Shown: piece after piece, positions 17,511-26,581 of the stretch
Position numbering within the stretch: position 1 is the stretch's first letter
Layout of the letters: each line of letters begins with the position of its first letter
NCBI RefSeq assembly: GCF_000239855.1
Contig: NZ_BADT01000081.1
Location: 1 to 32,532, forward strand
Source: Pseudoalteromonas sp. BSi20652
Lineage (GTDB): Bacteria; Pseudomonadota; Gammaproteobacteria; Enterobacterales; Alteromonadaceae
DNA: 32,532 bases
Reading direction: 5' to 3'
The notes under the pieces: model-generated
The model's input: only the letters and a program-made list of their open reading frames with translations
Told to the model about the DNA's origin: nothing
Database searches by the model: none
Made by a program: the position numbers and the translations under genes

Positions 17511-17827
17511 GTATCTACCTGCTCTGCTTAAGCTGCGTTTTACGCAAATTCCATTTAGTTAACACTTGTTATTATACGTTCCTAAATTATAACCATGCAA
17601 CCGAATATTCATATTGCGTTAATTTTTACGCTTTACCTAATAAACTTAACCATTAAATTCAGCTTAAAAATAAACGTGCTAAAAACAACTAAACCTCAAC
17701 TTATTCTATTTGTGATTTGCGGCCAAATATCCTTTAAACCATATCAACCACTGCGCCCCACCGATTAGCTTAACAGTATGTTTACACTCGATTTTGTCAT
17801 TAGTTATTGTTTTTTTGTAAGTGCTCG
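17511..17827. other. Intergenic stretch with two dubious small ORFs
   Basis: The plus strand has a 57-codon ORF, ATG 17595 to TAG 17768 (MQPNIHIALIFTLYLINL...), without a ribosome binding site. On the minus strand, overlapping it, a start-less frame ends at 17706 with a membrane-protein-like tail (LIGGAQWLIWFKGYLAANHK). At most one can be real. The minus-strand peptide looks more natural and lies downstream of the membrane protein at 17828 in the same direction, so it may be a relic of a neighbouring gene. Confidence 0.3.
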
Positions 17828-18187
17828 TTATTTACTTACATTTTTTAATCTAATTAATTGCTTAATACCTAAAAACGTACCAAGTGGAATAAATAAAATC
17901 CACAGGTAGGCATAAAATATTGAAATGTTTATAAAAATGGCTGAGCTGTTTATGTTTTTATTTAACCTATTATTTAGCACGTACGTATTTATAAAAAGCC
18001 CAATTAAAGCAGGAATAATTTGTATAAGTGATACAACAATGGCTGATGAAATATGCCCCGCGACTAACTTAGGATCGCCACCAGCAAATACTGTATACGC
18101 ATTATAAAACCCACTAAAAAAACTCGTGAGTGCGAGTAATAAAAAAGCCTGTAATACTAGGCTTAGTAAAGGTAAAAGTGTTTTCAA
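17828..18187 (-). CDS. Small hypothetical membrane protein
   Basis: A 119-residue protein with three hydrophobic segments (about residues 5-30, 46-70 and 82-108) and a basic C-terminal tail (KQLIRLKNVSK). The start is a TTG at 18187, supported by AGGA about seven bases upstream; there is no ATG nearby. No family recognised. It appears to be transcribed alone. Confidence 0.55.
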   Translation of the reverse strand: MKTLLPLLSLVLQAFLLLALTSFFSGFYNAYTVFAGGDPKLVAGHISSAIVVSLIQIIPALIGLFINTYVLNNRLNKNINSSAIFINISIFYAYLWILFIPLGTFLGIKQLIRLKNVSK

Positions 18188-18403
18188 AAAAGTCCTAGTT
18201 TTTGTTAATAATATGCACAGAGATATCTAACAGCCCATTCGTTTTAATTATACGCTTTGCAAATTTTGCAAATACTGTGCTAGTAATTTAAAGGCAATTA
18301 TAACGCGTTGAATTACCTAGAATGGTTTTAATTTAAGTGGCGGTTGATTATGATGGAACACGTAATACTTACACCCTTTTTATAATTTTCAGTAAGGATC
18401 ACC

Positions 18404-18931
18404 ATGTCTAACTATAACGAATCTCCAGAACAAGTTGAACAGGCCACTCAGGGCTTTGTTATGCAACAAACTATGTTACGTATTAAAGATCCAAAGCCGT
18501 CGCTTGAATTTTACCAAAATGTATTAGGTATGAAGCTGTTAGGTAAGTATGATTTTCCTGGTATGGAGTTTACGCTTTACTTTTTAGGCTACGAGCAAGA
18601 ATTACCACAAGGTGATAATAAAACTAAAGCTGAATGGGTGTTTCGTCGCCCTGCACTCATTGAGTTAACCCATAACTGGGGCACTGAAAACGACGACAGC
18701 TTTGAGGGCTACCACAGTGGTAACCAAGAACCAAAAGGCTTTGGCCATATTGGCATTAGCGTACCGGATGTTTACGAAGCCTGTGAGCGCTTTGCAAAAT
18801 ACGATGTTGAGTTTGTAAAAAAACCAGATGATGGCTCAATGAAAGGCTTAGCATTTATTAAAGACCCTGACGGCTACTGGATTGAAATACTCTCTGCTGA
18901 AGGAATTACTGAGATTATTCTTTCTCAGTAA
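18404..18931 (+). CDS. gloA: Lactoylglutathione lyase (glyoxalase I), zinc type
   Basis: Converts the methylglyoxal-glutathione hemithioacetal to S-lactoylglutathione. At 175 residues it belongs to the longer form, close to human GLO1, rather than the short nickel enzymes such as E. coli GloA. The metal ligands by comparison with human Gln33, Glu99, His126 and Glu172 are Gln22 (VMQQTMLR), Glu87 ([12 protein letters not shown]), His115 (FGHIGI) and Glu161 (GYWIEIL). [19 protein letters not shown] is almost the human sequence. Cytoplasmic. GGATC lies a few bases before the ATG. Monocistronic, with a possible terminator at 19010. Confidence 0.95.
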   Translation: MSNYNESPEQVEQATQGFVMQQTMLRIKDPKPSLEFYQNVLGMKLLGKYDFPGMEFTLYFLGYEQELPQGDNKTKAEWVFRRPALIELTHNWGTENDDSFEGYHSGNQEPKGFGHIGISVPDVYEACERFAKYDVEFVKKPDDGSMKGLAFIKDPDGYWIEILSAEGITEIILSQ

Positions 18932-19009
18932 TAACAATGAGCTGATGCAAAAAGAGCTTAGTTGTAATCTCCACCAGCAACTAATTACCAATTTAGAACC
19001 ACTGGTTTT

Positions 19010-19035
19010 GTTACCTTGCTTTTAAGTGAGGTAAC
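19010..19035 (+). terminator. Weak hairpin after gloA
   Basis: GTTACCT and AGGTAAC pair, and the stem can extend inward with two G-U pairs. No T tract follows. It lies about 80 bases after the gloA stop. Confidence 0.35.
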
Positions 19036-19102
19036 CCATTTAAAACGTTTTAGATAATTAGTTACCCGCCCCGCTGTATTTTAAGCATAAAAGGAGATTT
19101 AA

Positions 19103-19732
19103 ATGCTCATTGGCATCATAGAAGATCATCAATTAGTAAGAGACAGCTTTAAAAAGCTTTTAGAGTTACAACCAGATTGGAAAGTAATTATTGAAGCCTG
19201 CAGCGTGACAGAAGCAAAGCTGGCTGTAGAGCTTGAACAACCTGATATATTTATTGTTGATATATCACTTAACGGCACTGAAACCGGCCTTTCTTTTTTA
19301 TCGTACCTTGAAGGGTCTTTCCCGCATATTAAAAGTATTGTTGCCTCCATGCACGACCACGAACCTTATGTAAGCAATGCTTTGCGATTAGGCGCTTTGG
19401 GTTATGTGTCTAAGCGCTCTGCCTCTGATGAGCTAATAGATGCAGTTAAAGCAATCGCTTTAGGTAAAAGGTACATTAGTGAAGACGTAAATTTTTCGAT
19501 GAGTAGCGAAAACTTAGCATTAACTATGCTTACTAACAGAGAGCTTGAAGCACTTCCGTTATTTTCTAAGGGATTAAACGCTAAACAAGTGGCGCAAATA
19601 CTCGAAATAATGCCTAAAACAGCACATGTACACAAAGCAAACATATACAGCAAACTTAATGTTACGACCTCGTTTGAACTGCTAAAAATTGCAATTGATG
19701 CGGGAGTAATACAGTTAGATGAACTTACCTAA
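19103..19732 (+). CDS. NarL/UhpA-type response regulator
   Basis: A 209-residue two-domain regulator. The receiver domain has the acidic pair Glu7/Asp8 (IIEDHQ), the phosphoacceptor Asp53 (IVDISL) and Lys104 (GYVSK). The C-terminal LuxR-type helix-turn-helix runs from about 141 (LTNRELEALPLFSKGLNAKQ) to 196. AGGAGA lies seven bases before the ATG, one of the best ribosome sites in the window. The gene overlaps the downstream histidine kinase by 14 bases, so the pair is translated together. The layout resembles UhpA/UhpB, but no uhpC or uhpT is present, so its targets are unknown. Confidence 0.92.
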   Translation: MLIGIIEDHQLVRDSFKKLLELQPDWKVIIEACSVTEAKLAVELEQPDIFIVDISLNGTETGLSFLSYLEGSFPHIKSIVASMHDHEPYVSNALRLGALGYVSKRSASDELIDAVKAIALGKRYISEDVNFSMSSENLALTMLTNRELEALPLFSKGLNAKQVAQILEIMPKTAHVHKANIYSKLNVTTSFELLKIAIDAGVIQLDELT

Positions 19733-21317
19733 CGCTTCTTCTTTATCTAATGTTAGTTTAACTACCGCATACAAAGAGGTAGTTAAACAGTTATTGGTGG
19801 GGCTAATTTACTTTATTGCTTCACTCGCCGCTTTTTGGGTTAGCCAAAACCTTGAAACCGTACCCGAGAGCAGCGCTATATTTATTCCCGCAGGCGTAAA
19901 AATTGCGTTTTACTTACTCACTCCAACACGCTATTGGCTCACCTTATGGGTTGTATCACGCGCTTTAGCTGCACAGCTTGGTTTAACATACAGCGGGGTT
20001 TGGGAGTTTGATTTATTTCATGGCTTTTGGCAGGAGCTTTGTTTTATAGCGCTTGTTTATATATTTAAAAATAGCCGTTGGCCGCCAAGCATTAACGACA
20101 GCCTAGGTATACTTTCGTTAATACTGCTTTGTGTTGCAAGTACATCTATAAAGTGGTTTTTGTTTGCCAGTGCGTTTGAATTTACAAATGTATTGGTTGC
20201 TAAAGAGCTACTGCAATATCAGTTAAACATGTGCTTGGGCGATATTACTGGCTCGTTGTTAATCGCCCCTATTATTATGTTAATTTACGATTCTAAATAC
20301 AGCTTTAACACAGTTAGGCTCACTAAATTATTTGGCCTAGTAGCCACTTTAGTGTGTTTTATATTAATTGTATTTTTTGTCTATGCGGTTCGCCCAGACA
20401 CCTACCCGCTATTAAGGCTTTCATCTTTATTACCTATTATTTGGTTTTCGTATAAGTATGGCTCGTTAGGGGCTATAAGCAGTGCAGCGCTAATTAACGC
20501 GTTAATAATTGTTGAAGCAAGCATTACGCACGAGCCTAGCAATACCTATATTAGCCAGTTATTTATTTTGGCAAACGCAATTACCAGTATGGTTTTAGGC
20601 GCTGCAATTACTGAGCTTAAACGTAAAAACAACGAGTTAAAGCAAACCAACAAAGAGCTTAAAGAGCAGCTAATTCAAAACACGGCGCTGGCTGCCAAAA
20701 TGGTGTCGGTGCAAGAAAATGAGCGAAAGCATCTTTCGCAAGAGTTGCATGACGAATTAGGACAAAACCTAACGGCATTAAAAACAGATTTAGCTATTTT
20801 GTCGCACCTTAGTAACGAAGATACCCAATCGTTTGTGACTACATTAAAAAACAATGCTAATTCGATGTATGACTCTGTTTATCAATTAATGCATTATCTT
20901 CGCCCGCGTGAGCTAGATGAACTCGGTTTAGAAAAGGCAATAACACAAGGGCGACTAAAAAGCTTACTGCACAAGGCAAATATTAAGTATCAGCCACAAT
21001 TTAAGTTAGATAATAGCCTTTCAAAAGATCACGAAATAGCTATTTACCGAATTTGCCAAGAAGCAGTAACCAATTGTATGAAGCACAGCAATGCCAGCAA
21101 ACTGGTTATAAATATAATAAACAACCACGAATTTATTGAGTTAACAATTAGCGATAACGGGACTTTAGTAACCCCAACAGATAACTCAGGTCACTACGGT
21201 TTGGCGTTTATAGAGGAGCGCACTACGGCGTTAGGCGGAACTTTTAAGGTGTTTAAACAAAATGGCTTTACCATTAAAGTAAAGCTGCCTTTGAGTTTTG
21301 ATGGCGCAATTAATTAG
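19719..21317 (+). CDS. MASE1-domain sensor histidine kinase (HisKA_3)
   Basis: A 532-residue inner-membrane kinase. Residues 1-295 are eight or so hydrophobic helices of MASE1 type (AFWVSQNLETVPESSAIFIPAG is typical). A coiled coil (about 297-330, ELKRKNNELKQTNKEL) leads to the dimerisation/phosphoacceptor domain with ERKHLSQELHDELGQ (probable phospho-His344), and then an HATPase domain with an N box around Asn452 (ICQEAVTN) and DNG plus GHYGLAFIEER motifs. The organisation matches UhpB/NarX-class kinases. It is cotranscribed with the response regulator it overlaps. Its stop overlaps the end of the convergent gene at 21314. Confidence 0.92.
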   Translation: MNLPNASSLSNVSLTTAYKEVVKQLLVGLIYFIASLAAFWVSQNLETVPESSAIFIPAGVKIAFYLLTPTRYWLTLWVVSRALAAQLGLTYSGVWEFDLFHGFWQELCFIALVYIFKNSRWPPSINDSLGILSLILLCVASTSIKWFLFASAFEFTNVLVAKELLQYQLNMCLGDITGSLLIAPIIMLIYDSKYSFNTVRLTKLFGLVATLVCFILIVFFVYAVRPDTYPLLRLSSLLPIIWFSYKYGSLGAISSAALINALIIVEASITHEPSNTYISQLFILANAITSMVLGAAITELKRKNNELKQTNKELKEQLIQNTALAAKMVSVQENERKHLSQELHDELGQNLTALKTDLAILSHLSNEDTQSFVTTLKNNANSMYDSVYQLMHYLRPRELDELGLEKAITQGRLKSLLHKANIKYQPQFKLDNSLSKDHEIAIYRICQEAVTNCMKHSNASKLVINIINNHEFIELTISDNGTLVTPTDNSGHYGLAFIEERTTALGGTFKVFKQNGFTIKVKLPLSFDGAIN

Positions 21318-21856
21318 CAAACATGAACTTGTTTAGTATAAAACTTTTGCCTTAATTGGCCTTCGCCAAGGTGGTCGAAATTAACTTGAATCTCGGCTTG
21401 ATTACCTAATAGCTGTAATAGCATGCCTTTTGATATTAAATAGTTGCCTAAACTTGATTTTACAATGACTTCTTTGCCTATGGCTTCTTGTAAGCGTGGC
21501 GTAGGTAGGCTCGGATGGCTAATTGGTTTTAAGCCCTCAGCTGAGGTAAATAAGTTTATGCAATGCTCTTTAGCGGCAACAATACTTTCGTTTTTACTTT
21601 TAATCACATCTACATTATTTAAAAAATGAATTAGTGCTTGGTTAGCCCGATCAAACTCTGCTGATACGTCATCTATATTGCGGGCGGTTGCCCATTTTCG
21701 CACAACTATATATTCGTTTTTTTTAACACGAATTAAGCTTATTGAGGCTCCTGTCATTCTGCTATTCCACTCAATGCGGTAGCAATCAGTTCCTAAGCTG
21801 TGAAGCAACACGCTCATGCTTCCAAAATCCTTTGTACTTTCATCAATCAAGCTCAT
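21314..21856 (-). CDS. Hypothetical soluble protein
   Basis: A 180-residue protein with no signal peptide or membrane segments. The N-terminal half is strand-rich (DCYRIEWNSRMTGASISLIRVKKNEYIVVRKW), followed by a helical middle part and a second strand-rich end. No family recognised. GAGGGA seven bases before the ATG supports the start. It is convergent with the sensor kinase, sharing four bases at the 3' ends. Expression alone, function unknown. Confidence 0.65.
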   Translation of the reverse strand: MSLIDESTKDFGSMSVLLHSLGTDCYRIEWNSRMTGASISLIRVKKNEYIVVRKWATARNIDDVSAEFDRANQALIHFLNNVDVIKSKNESIVAAKEHCINLFTSAEGLKPISHPSLPTPRLQEAIGKEVIVKSSLGNYLISKGMLLQLLGNQAEIQVNFDHLGEGQLRQKFYTKQVHVC

Positions 21857-22058
21857 TTTCGATCCCTCACTTGCAAGTTACAAGGAGTGTATAAACGATT
21901 ACTTAAGTAATAAATCATCCATATTCTTAATCGCTCTAGGAAAATGGCTTATATAAATTTTGGATTTAGTGGCTTTTAAGTTAATAACTAATATTACAAA
22001 CAAAAAAGACGAGTGGTTTGGGTAACTGCTAATAATTAATTTGTAAGTGATTTATAGC

Positions 22059-22576
22059 TTATTTATAAGCCCAGGCATCGGTTATTGTTACTTGGCAATT
22101 GTTATAACTAGCCGCTTGTTTTTGCGCAATCCCTCTTACTCTAAAGTTTGTTGAGTCATTAGGAAGTATAATTAGGTCTTCGTCAGTTATTGATAGCGTA
22201 TCGACTAGCGTGTTTTGATCTGTTAAAAAATCGACCTTAAACTTTATATTTTTAAACGAAAAGTTTGATTCGTTTTCTACCTGCCCTATACATGCAACAT
22301 ATAATGCATCGTTTTCATTTTTAGTGTTAATTTGGCTTACATGAGCGATTAAGTTTTGTTGTGCTTGGTCTTCAAGCCCTGCTACATATATATTTTGATA
22401 AAAAATGAACCCAAAAATACCAACAATACTAAGCGCTAATGCACCAATAATAATAGGATTGTTTTCTAAGTTAGAATATTTAGCTTGAAGTGAGGTACAT
22501 TGCGGGCATTTTTAGCCCGTGAATCTATAGCGCTAAAGCACATAATACATTCTTTAGTGTGTTGCACCTTTTCCAT
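22059..22576 (-). pseudogene. Zinc-ribbon / single-TM protein, apparent frameshift
   Basis: From an ATG at 22576 the frame reads MEKVQHTKECIMCFSAIDSRAK and then loses sense. Supplying one extra A in the A5 run (T5 on the plus strand, 22509-22513) restores the second half of a four-cysteine zinc ribbon, CPQC, and continues for about 130 more residues: a membrane helix (IIIGALALSIVGIFGFIFY), a periplasmic-looking domain of FxLYD type (NESNFSFKNIKFKVDFL), and a C-terminal DAWAYK. The repaired length is about 172 residues. The five A are flanked by the inverted repeat CGGGC/GCCCG. Function unknown. Confidence 0.7.
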
Positions 22577-22773
22577 TACAATAAGCATCCTTGTTAAGCA
22601 TTAAATGTTAAGTATTAAAACCAGCAGTATTACTGGCTTTTAAGGTATTTTAGTTTACTCATGCTGAACAACTCCGTAAACACATATAGCTTAAAAAAGT
22701 AACGATTTTATAAAGCAACACAAAAAGCTGTATATAAATACAGTGCATGCAGTTTTAGCATTTTAACGTGAAC

Positions 22774-22801
22774 AAAAAAAAGCCAGCGGTTAAGCTGGCT
22801 T
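22774..22801 (-). terminator. Rho-independent terminator of htpX
   Basis: On the minus strand AAGCCAGC-TTAACC-GCTGGCTT is followed by a run of T (plus-strand A 22774-22781), 24 bases beyond the htpX stop. Confidence 0.9.
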
Positions 22802-22824
22802 AGAATATTTACTAACTTACATAG

Positions 22825-23688
22825 TTACTTACGAAGTGCGTCTATTCGCGCATCAAGCGGTGGGTGCGACGAAAACAGCTCAGCAACACCTTTGCCACTT
22901 GCAATACCAAAGGCCATCATTGAGCCTTCTAATTGTGAAGGATGGTTTTGCTTTAATCGCTCAAGGGCTGATCGCATTTTATCAGCACCAACTAGTTTTG
23001 CTGCGCCGCTGTCGGCTGCAAATTCTCGTTTACGGCTGTAACTTGCAACCACTATGCTTGCTAGTACACCAAATAATACTTGGAATAACATATCGAATAA
23101 GAAGTATGTCCAGCTACTGCCGCCCTCTTCTTCATCGCTATTAATAAAGTTATCTACAATGCCTGCCAGTACTTTTGCAGCAAATATTACAAAGGTGTTT
23201 ACCACGCCTTGTATTAGCGTAAGCGTTACCATGTCGCCATTAGCAATATGCGATACTTCATGGGCAAGTACGGCTTCGGCCTGATCTTTGGTCATGTTGT
23301 GCATTAAGCCTGTGCTTACTGCCACTAACGAGTTGTTTTTACTTGGGCCCGTTGCAAACGCGTTCATTTCTGGGCTGTCGTAAATAGCCACTTCTGGCAT
23401 TTTAATACCTGCTTTATGTGCTTGCGCAGATACCGTTTGTACAAGCCAATGTTCGGTTTCGTTGCGAGGCTGCGTAATTACATGCGCGCCTGTTGATTTT
23501 TTAGCGATCCATTTAGACATAAATAACGATATAAACGATCCGCCAAAACCAAATACGGTGGCTATAAGTAAAATTCCGCCAAGGCTACGATGGCTTACAC
23601 CCAGTGCACTCATTATTATTGAAAGCACTACACCTAACACCAACATAACCGCTAAGTTAGTTAATAAAAACAAAAATACACGTTTCAT
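22825..23688 (-). CDS. htpX: Membrane zinc metalloprotease HtpX
   Basis: Inner-membrane M48 protease that takes part in quality control of membrane proteins together with FtsH. A 287-residue protein with the family layout: two N-terminal helices, the cytoplasmic HEVSH motif (His143, Glu144, His147), a further hydrophobic pair, then [14 protein letters not shown], which supplies the third zinc ligand. Length agrees with E. coli HtpX (about 293). GAGG lies six bases before the ATG. In E. coli the gene is Cpx-controlled; here the upstream region instead shows two similar palindromes at 23767-23821. Confidence 0.96.
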   Translation of the reverse strand: MKRVFLFLLTNLAVMLVLGVVLSIIMSALGVSHRSLGGILLIATVFGFGGSFISLFMSKWIAKKSTGAHVITQPRNETEHWLVQTVSAQAHKAGIKMPEVAIYDSPEMNAFATGPSKNNSLVAVSTGLMHNMTKDQAEAVLAHEVSHIANGDMVTLTLIQGVVNTFVIFAAKVLAGIVDNFINSDEEEGGSSWTYFLFDMLFQVLFGVLASIVVASYSRKREFAADSGAAKLVGADKMRSALERLKQNHPSQLEGSMMAFGIASGKGVAELFSSHPPLDARIDALRK

Positions 23689-23766
23689 AATGTCCTCACA
23701 AAAATAGAATTGATCACTGAGCGATTAATGCATTTTGTATTAAATCGGCTAAAAGCAATCACTGTA

Positions 23767-23821
23767 TTATGACACACTATGTCATAACATCGACGTCATT
23801 TTGTGACAAACTATGTCATAA
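23767..23821. promoter_or_regulatory. Two tandem palindromes upstream of htpX
   Basis: Site 1 (23767-23787) is TTATGACA-CACTA-TGTCATAA, a perfect eight-base inverted repeat. Site 2 (23801-23821) is TTGTGACA-AACTA-TGTCATAA, with one mismatch. Their starts are 34 bases apart and both share ACTATGTCATAACA exactly. They lie between the htpX start (23688) and the bioD end (23834), about 80-130 bases upstream of htpX. This is the layout of a double operator; I cannot name the regulator. Confidence 0.55.
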
Positions 23822-23833
23822 CACAAGTGTTAT

Positions 23834-24517
23834 TTATGTGTTTATTGATAATAATTCAAGAAGGGTTTTGTAAATTTGTAATTTAGGTGTTTGCTCGCTG
23901 TATGGGCTTATAGCAAGTATTGGGAACGGTAAACGTGCTTTTAGCGAATCAAGGTTTGCTTGGTACTCGTCCATATTTTTATCTACTTGGTTTGCAATCC
24001 AGCCAACGCAGTTTATACCCATACTTTGCATATGAGCAGCGGTTAGTAACGCATGATTTAAGCAACCTAGCTTCATACCAACAACGAGTATTACCGGCAG
24101 TTGCTCTGCCTTTACCCAATCGTATAAGTAATCGGTATTATTAATTGGTAGCGCCCAACCACCAGCACCTTCAGTGAGGATAATGTCAGCGCCCTGTTGT
24201 TTTACGTTTTTATAAGCATCACTTAGTTTATCTAAAGTAATACTCACCCCAACTTTTTCAGCGGCTATGTGCGGCGCAATAGGTGGTGCAAACGCAAACG
24301 GATTTACTACGTCGTATTTAGCACTCACTGTTGCGCTTTCCATTAGTATTAGAGCATCGGCATTAACCAGTTGATCGAACGCCATTTCGCAGCCAGCAGC
24401 AAGGGGTTTAAAGCCAATGGCTTGTTTTTTATGTTGGGCAAGTAACTTTAATAGCAAACTGGTAACGTGGGTTTTTCCGGCATCGGTGTCGGTGCCTGTT
24501 ATAAAAAATTCTTTCAT
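23834..24517 (-). CDS. bioD: Dethiobiotin synthetase
   Basis: ATP-dependent carboxylation and ring closure of 7,8-diaminopelargonate to dethiobiotin, the third step of biotin ring assembly. A 227-residue protein with the P-loop GTDTDAGKT (residues 8-16), FKPLAAGCE and TEGAGGWALPIN (substrate loop), as in E. coli BioD. It is the last gene of the bioBFCD unit, 28 bases after bioC. There is no obvious terminator directly after it. Confidence 0.95.
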   Translation of the reverse strand: MKEFFITGTDTDAGKTHVTSLLLKLLAQHKKQAIGFKPLAAGCEMAFDQLVNADALILMESATVSAKYDVVNPFAFAPPIAPHIAAEKVGVSITLDKLSDAYKNVKQQGADIILTEGAGGWALPINNTDYLYDWVKAEQLPVILVVGMKLGCLNHALLTAAHMQSMGINCVGWIANQVDKNMDEYQANLDSLKARLPFPILAISPYSEQTPKLQIYKTLLELLSINT

Positions 24518-24545
24518 GCGTTGCCTTTAATGTCTTTGGGCTTAT

Positions 24546-25421
24546 TTAGTGTTTTTCTAATGATAACAGCACCACATGATAAGACACACATGCTTTGTTA
24601 TTTATAAGCGGATACGCATTGCATACTTTTTGTAGCGCCGATTTAGTAAGTAACCCTTGTCGCGTATTGGTATGATTTTGCGTGGTAGCGCCAATAGCCT
24701 TAATTGAGGCAATAGCTTTTAAAGGTGTTGTGTATTCATCGGTGTAAATACGTTTTTGAGCGCTGTTAATAGTAAACCCTGCATTTTGGACTGATTGGTT
24801 TATATGCATTTCACTATTAAAGGTATTTATGTGGCTGTTAGAATCAAGCGCTGCAAAGGCTGTTTTTATTTCGTTAAGTGAGCCCTCTACCACAGTGCTT
24901 ATGTACGCCTGTCCGCCTGGTTTTAATATGCTGTAAAGTGACTGCATTAAATCCGAAAAATTAGCAGACCACTGCACTGCAAAGTTACTGTAAATAACAT
25001 CAACACTGTTTGCTTGTAGCGGTAAGTTATCCATATCGGCGCATATTTTTGATGTGGTCAAATCACTACTTTGCAACATGTTTAAACTTAAATCTATTGC
25101 AATAACGCTGCCAAATACGCCTTGTAGTGTATACGTATTAACAAGCGGGCCTGCGCCTAAATCAACACAAAGCTTATTTTTATTAATGTCTGGTTTTATG
25201 AGTGAAAATAAATCGCTTGCTGCGTGTTTTTGTACATTTGCATGAGTGTTATAACTCGCCGCCGCCTTTGAAAACTTACTTTGTGTGGACTTTTTAAGCT
25301 CCTTGTTTAGCTCTCGACTTGGCTCCCTATTTAACTCTTTACTTAAATCGCCACTCACTAGGCACGGTTTTACAAGTCGTGTTTGCACTAGGTCTGTTTT
25401 TAATACTGGCTGAGCAGTCAT
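24546..25421 (-). CDS. bioC: Malonyl-ACP O-methyltransferase BioC, with N-terminal extension
   Basis: Methylates malonyl-ACP so that the fatty-acid machinery can build pimeloyl chains. The SAM-dependent methyltransferase core starts at about residue 50 (KFSKAAASYNTHANVQKHAA), with the SAM-binding LCVDLGAGPLVNTYTL and later YSNFAVQW. About 40-50 residues precede the core, more than in E. coli, and include a small charged repeat (SKELNREPSRELNKELKK). The ATG overlaps the bioF stop (ATGA), so the extended start is probably used; no internal start with a ribosome site is evident. A bioH/bioG-type esterase is not in the window. Confidence 0.9.
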   Translation of the reverse strand: MTAQPVLKTDLVQTRLVKPCLVSGDLSKELNREPSRELNKELKKSTQSKFSKAAASYNTHANVQKHAASDLFSLIKPDINKNKLCVDLGAGPLVNTYTLQGVFGSVIAIDLSLNMLQSSDLTTSKICADMDNLPLQANSVDVIYSNFAVQWSANFSDLMQSLYSILKPGGQAYISTVVEGSLNEIKTAFAALDSNSHINTFNSEMHINQSVQNAGFTINSAQKRIYTDEYTTPLKAIASIKAIGATTQNHTNTRQGLLTKSALQKVCNAYPLINNKACVSYHVVLLSLEKH

Positions 25422-26569
25422 GCTATTGCACCTACTAAGTGCTTAACTAAGTACGTTATGTCTTGTTCGGTATGTGCGGCGGTTAAAGTAATGCGTAAAC
25501 GTGAGGTGTTATGTGCAACCGTAGGGGGTCTAATTGCAGTGAGCCAAATACCCTGTTGTTTAAGTTTATCTGCCGCTTGCAACGTTTGCTCTGCACAACC
25601 TAATACAATGGGTTGTATGGCGGTGTTTGACTTCATTACAGCAATATTATGGCTTTTAGCGAGTTGCTTAAATAACGCAATATTGGCATTTAGCTTATCG
25701 CGTTTATCATCAGCTGTTTTTATGCTTTTAATACGCGCAAGCGTGTGGCTTGCCATAAGCGGCGACATAGCAGTTGAATACGTGTAATCGCGATTAAATT
25801 GCAGCATGTAATCAATAAACTGTTTACTGCCTAATACACATGCGCCGCTGCTGGCAACTGCTTTACCAAAGGTAATGACTAATATATCTGGCAGCGTTTG
25901 AGTAATAAACGCTTCGCAACTGCCCAAACCGGTTTTGCCTAATGCACCAAAGCCGTGTGCGTCGTCAATCATTAGCAATGCGTTGTGCTGTTTTGCAAGT
26001 GCGAGTAATTCTTTAAGAGGTGCGGTATCGCCATCCATCGAAAATACACCTTCGCTTATAATAAGCTTGTTTTGCGCTTTTGATTTTTCGAGCCGTGAAC
26101 GTAAATGATTCATGTCGTTATGATTAAAACGCACTAAAGCCGCGTTAGAGTGCATAGCCCCGTCAATCAAGCTTGCATGATTTAGCTTATCTTGAAAAAT
26201 AGCGCTGTTTTGCGCAGCGGCTTTATCTTGAAACAACGCTTTAATTACGCTGCTATTAGCGCTAAACCCTGAGTTAAATAGCATTCCTGCGCCATAACCA
26301 AATTGCTCGCATAAGTATTGTTCAAGCGCTTTTTGCTGCGCCTGATAACCGGTAACCAATGCTGAGCTGTGACTCCCTAATGCGTGGGAGTCATTAAGGT
26401 TAACAGCCTCATCTCCAAAACCTAAGTAGTCGTTACTGGCAAAATTAAGGTAGGCTTTATTACTAACCGTTATGGTACGCGCCGTTGCCTGTTGCACTAC
26501 ATGGCGTTTACGAAGTAACGCATCTTGCTGGCGAGCCTGCAGATGCGTTTTTATAAAATCAAAAGGCAT
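25418..26569 (-). CDS. bioF: 8-amino-7-oxononanoate synthase
   Basis: PLP enzyme that condenses pimeloyl-ACP with L-alanine. A 383-residue protein with the alpha-oxoamine synthase motifs: NFASNDYLGFG near the N-terminus, DKLNHASLIDG (His131), IDDAHGFG (Asp202, His205), and the Schiff-base lysine in ITFGKAVASSGA (Lys236). It follows bioB by 12 bases and overlaps bioC by four, within the bioBFCD transcript. Confidence 0.96.
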   Translation of the reverse strand: MPFDFIKTHLQARQQDALLRKRHVVQQATARTITVSNKAYLNFASNDYLGFGDEAVNLNDSHALGSHSSALVTGYQAQQKALEQYLCEQFGYGAGMLFNSGFSANSSVIKALFQDKAAAQNSAIFQDKLNHASLIDGAMHSNAALVRFNHNDMNHLRSRLEKSKAQNKLIISEGVFSMDGDTAPLKELLALAKQHNALLMIDDAHGFGALGKTGLGSCEAFITQTLPDILVITFGKAVASSGACVLGSKQFIDYMLQFNRDYTYSTAMSPLMASHTLARIKSIKTADDKRDKLNANIALFKQLAKSHNIAVMKSNTAIQPIVLGCAEQTLQAADKLKQQGIWLTAIRPPTVAHNTSRLRITLTAAHTEQDITYLVKHLVGAIA

Positions 26570-26581
26570 AGATATAAACGC

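Noticed and set aside
17595-17768. 57-residue plus-strand protein
   Set aside because: No ribosome binding site, and the opposite strand carries a more natural protein-like frame over part of the same bases; kept only as a note in the intergenic entry.
19103-21317. UhpABC hexose-phosphate sensing locus
   Set aside because: The regulator and kinase resemble UhpA and UhpB, but there is no UhpC sensor or UhpT transporter nearby and MASE1 kinases are widespread.
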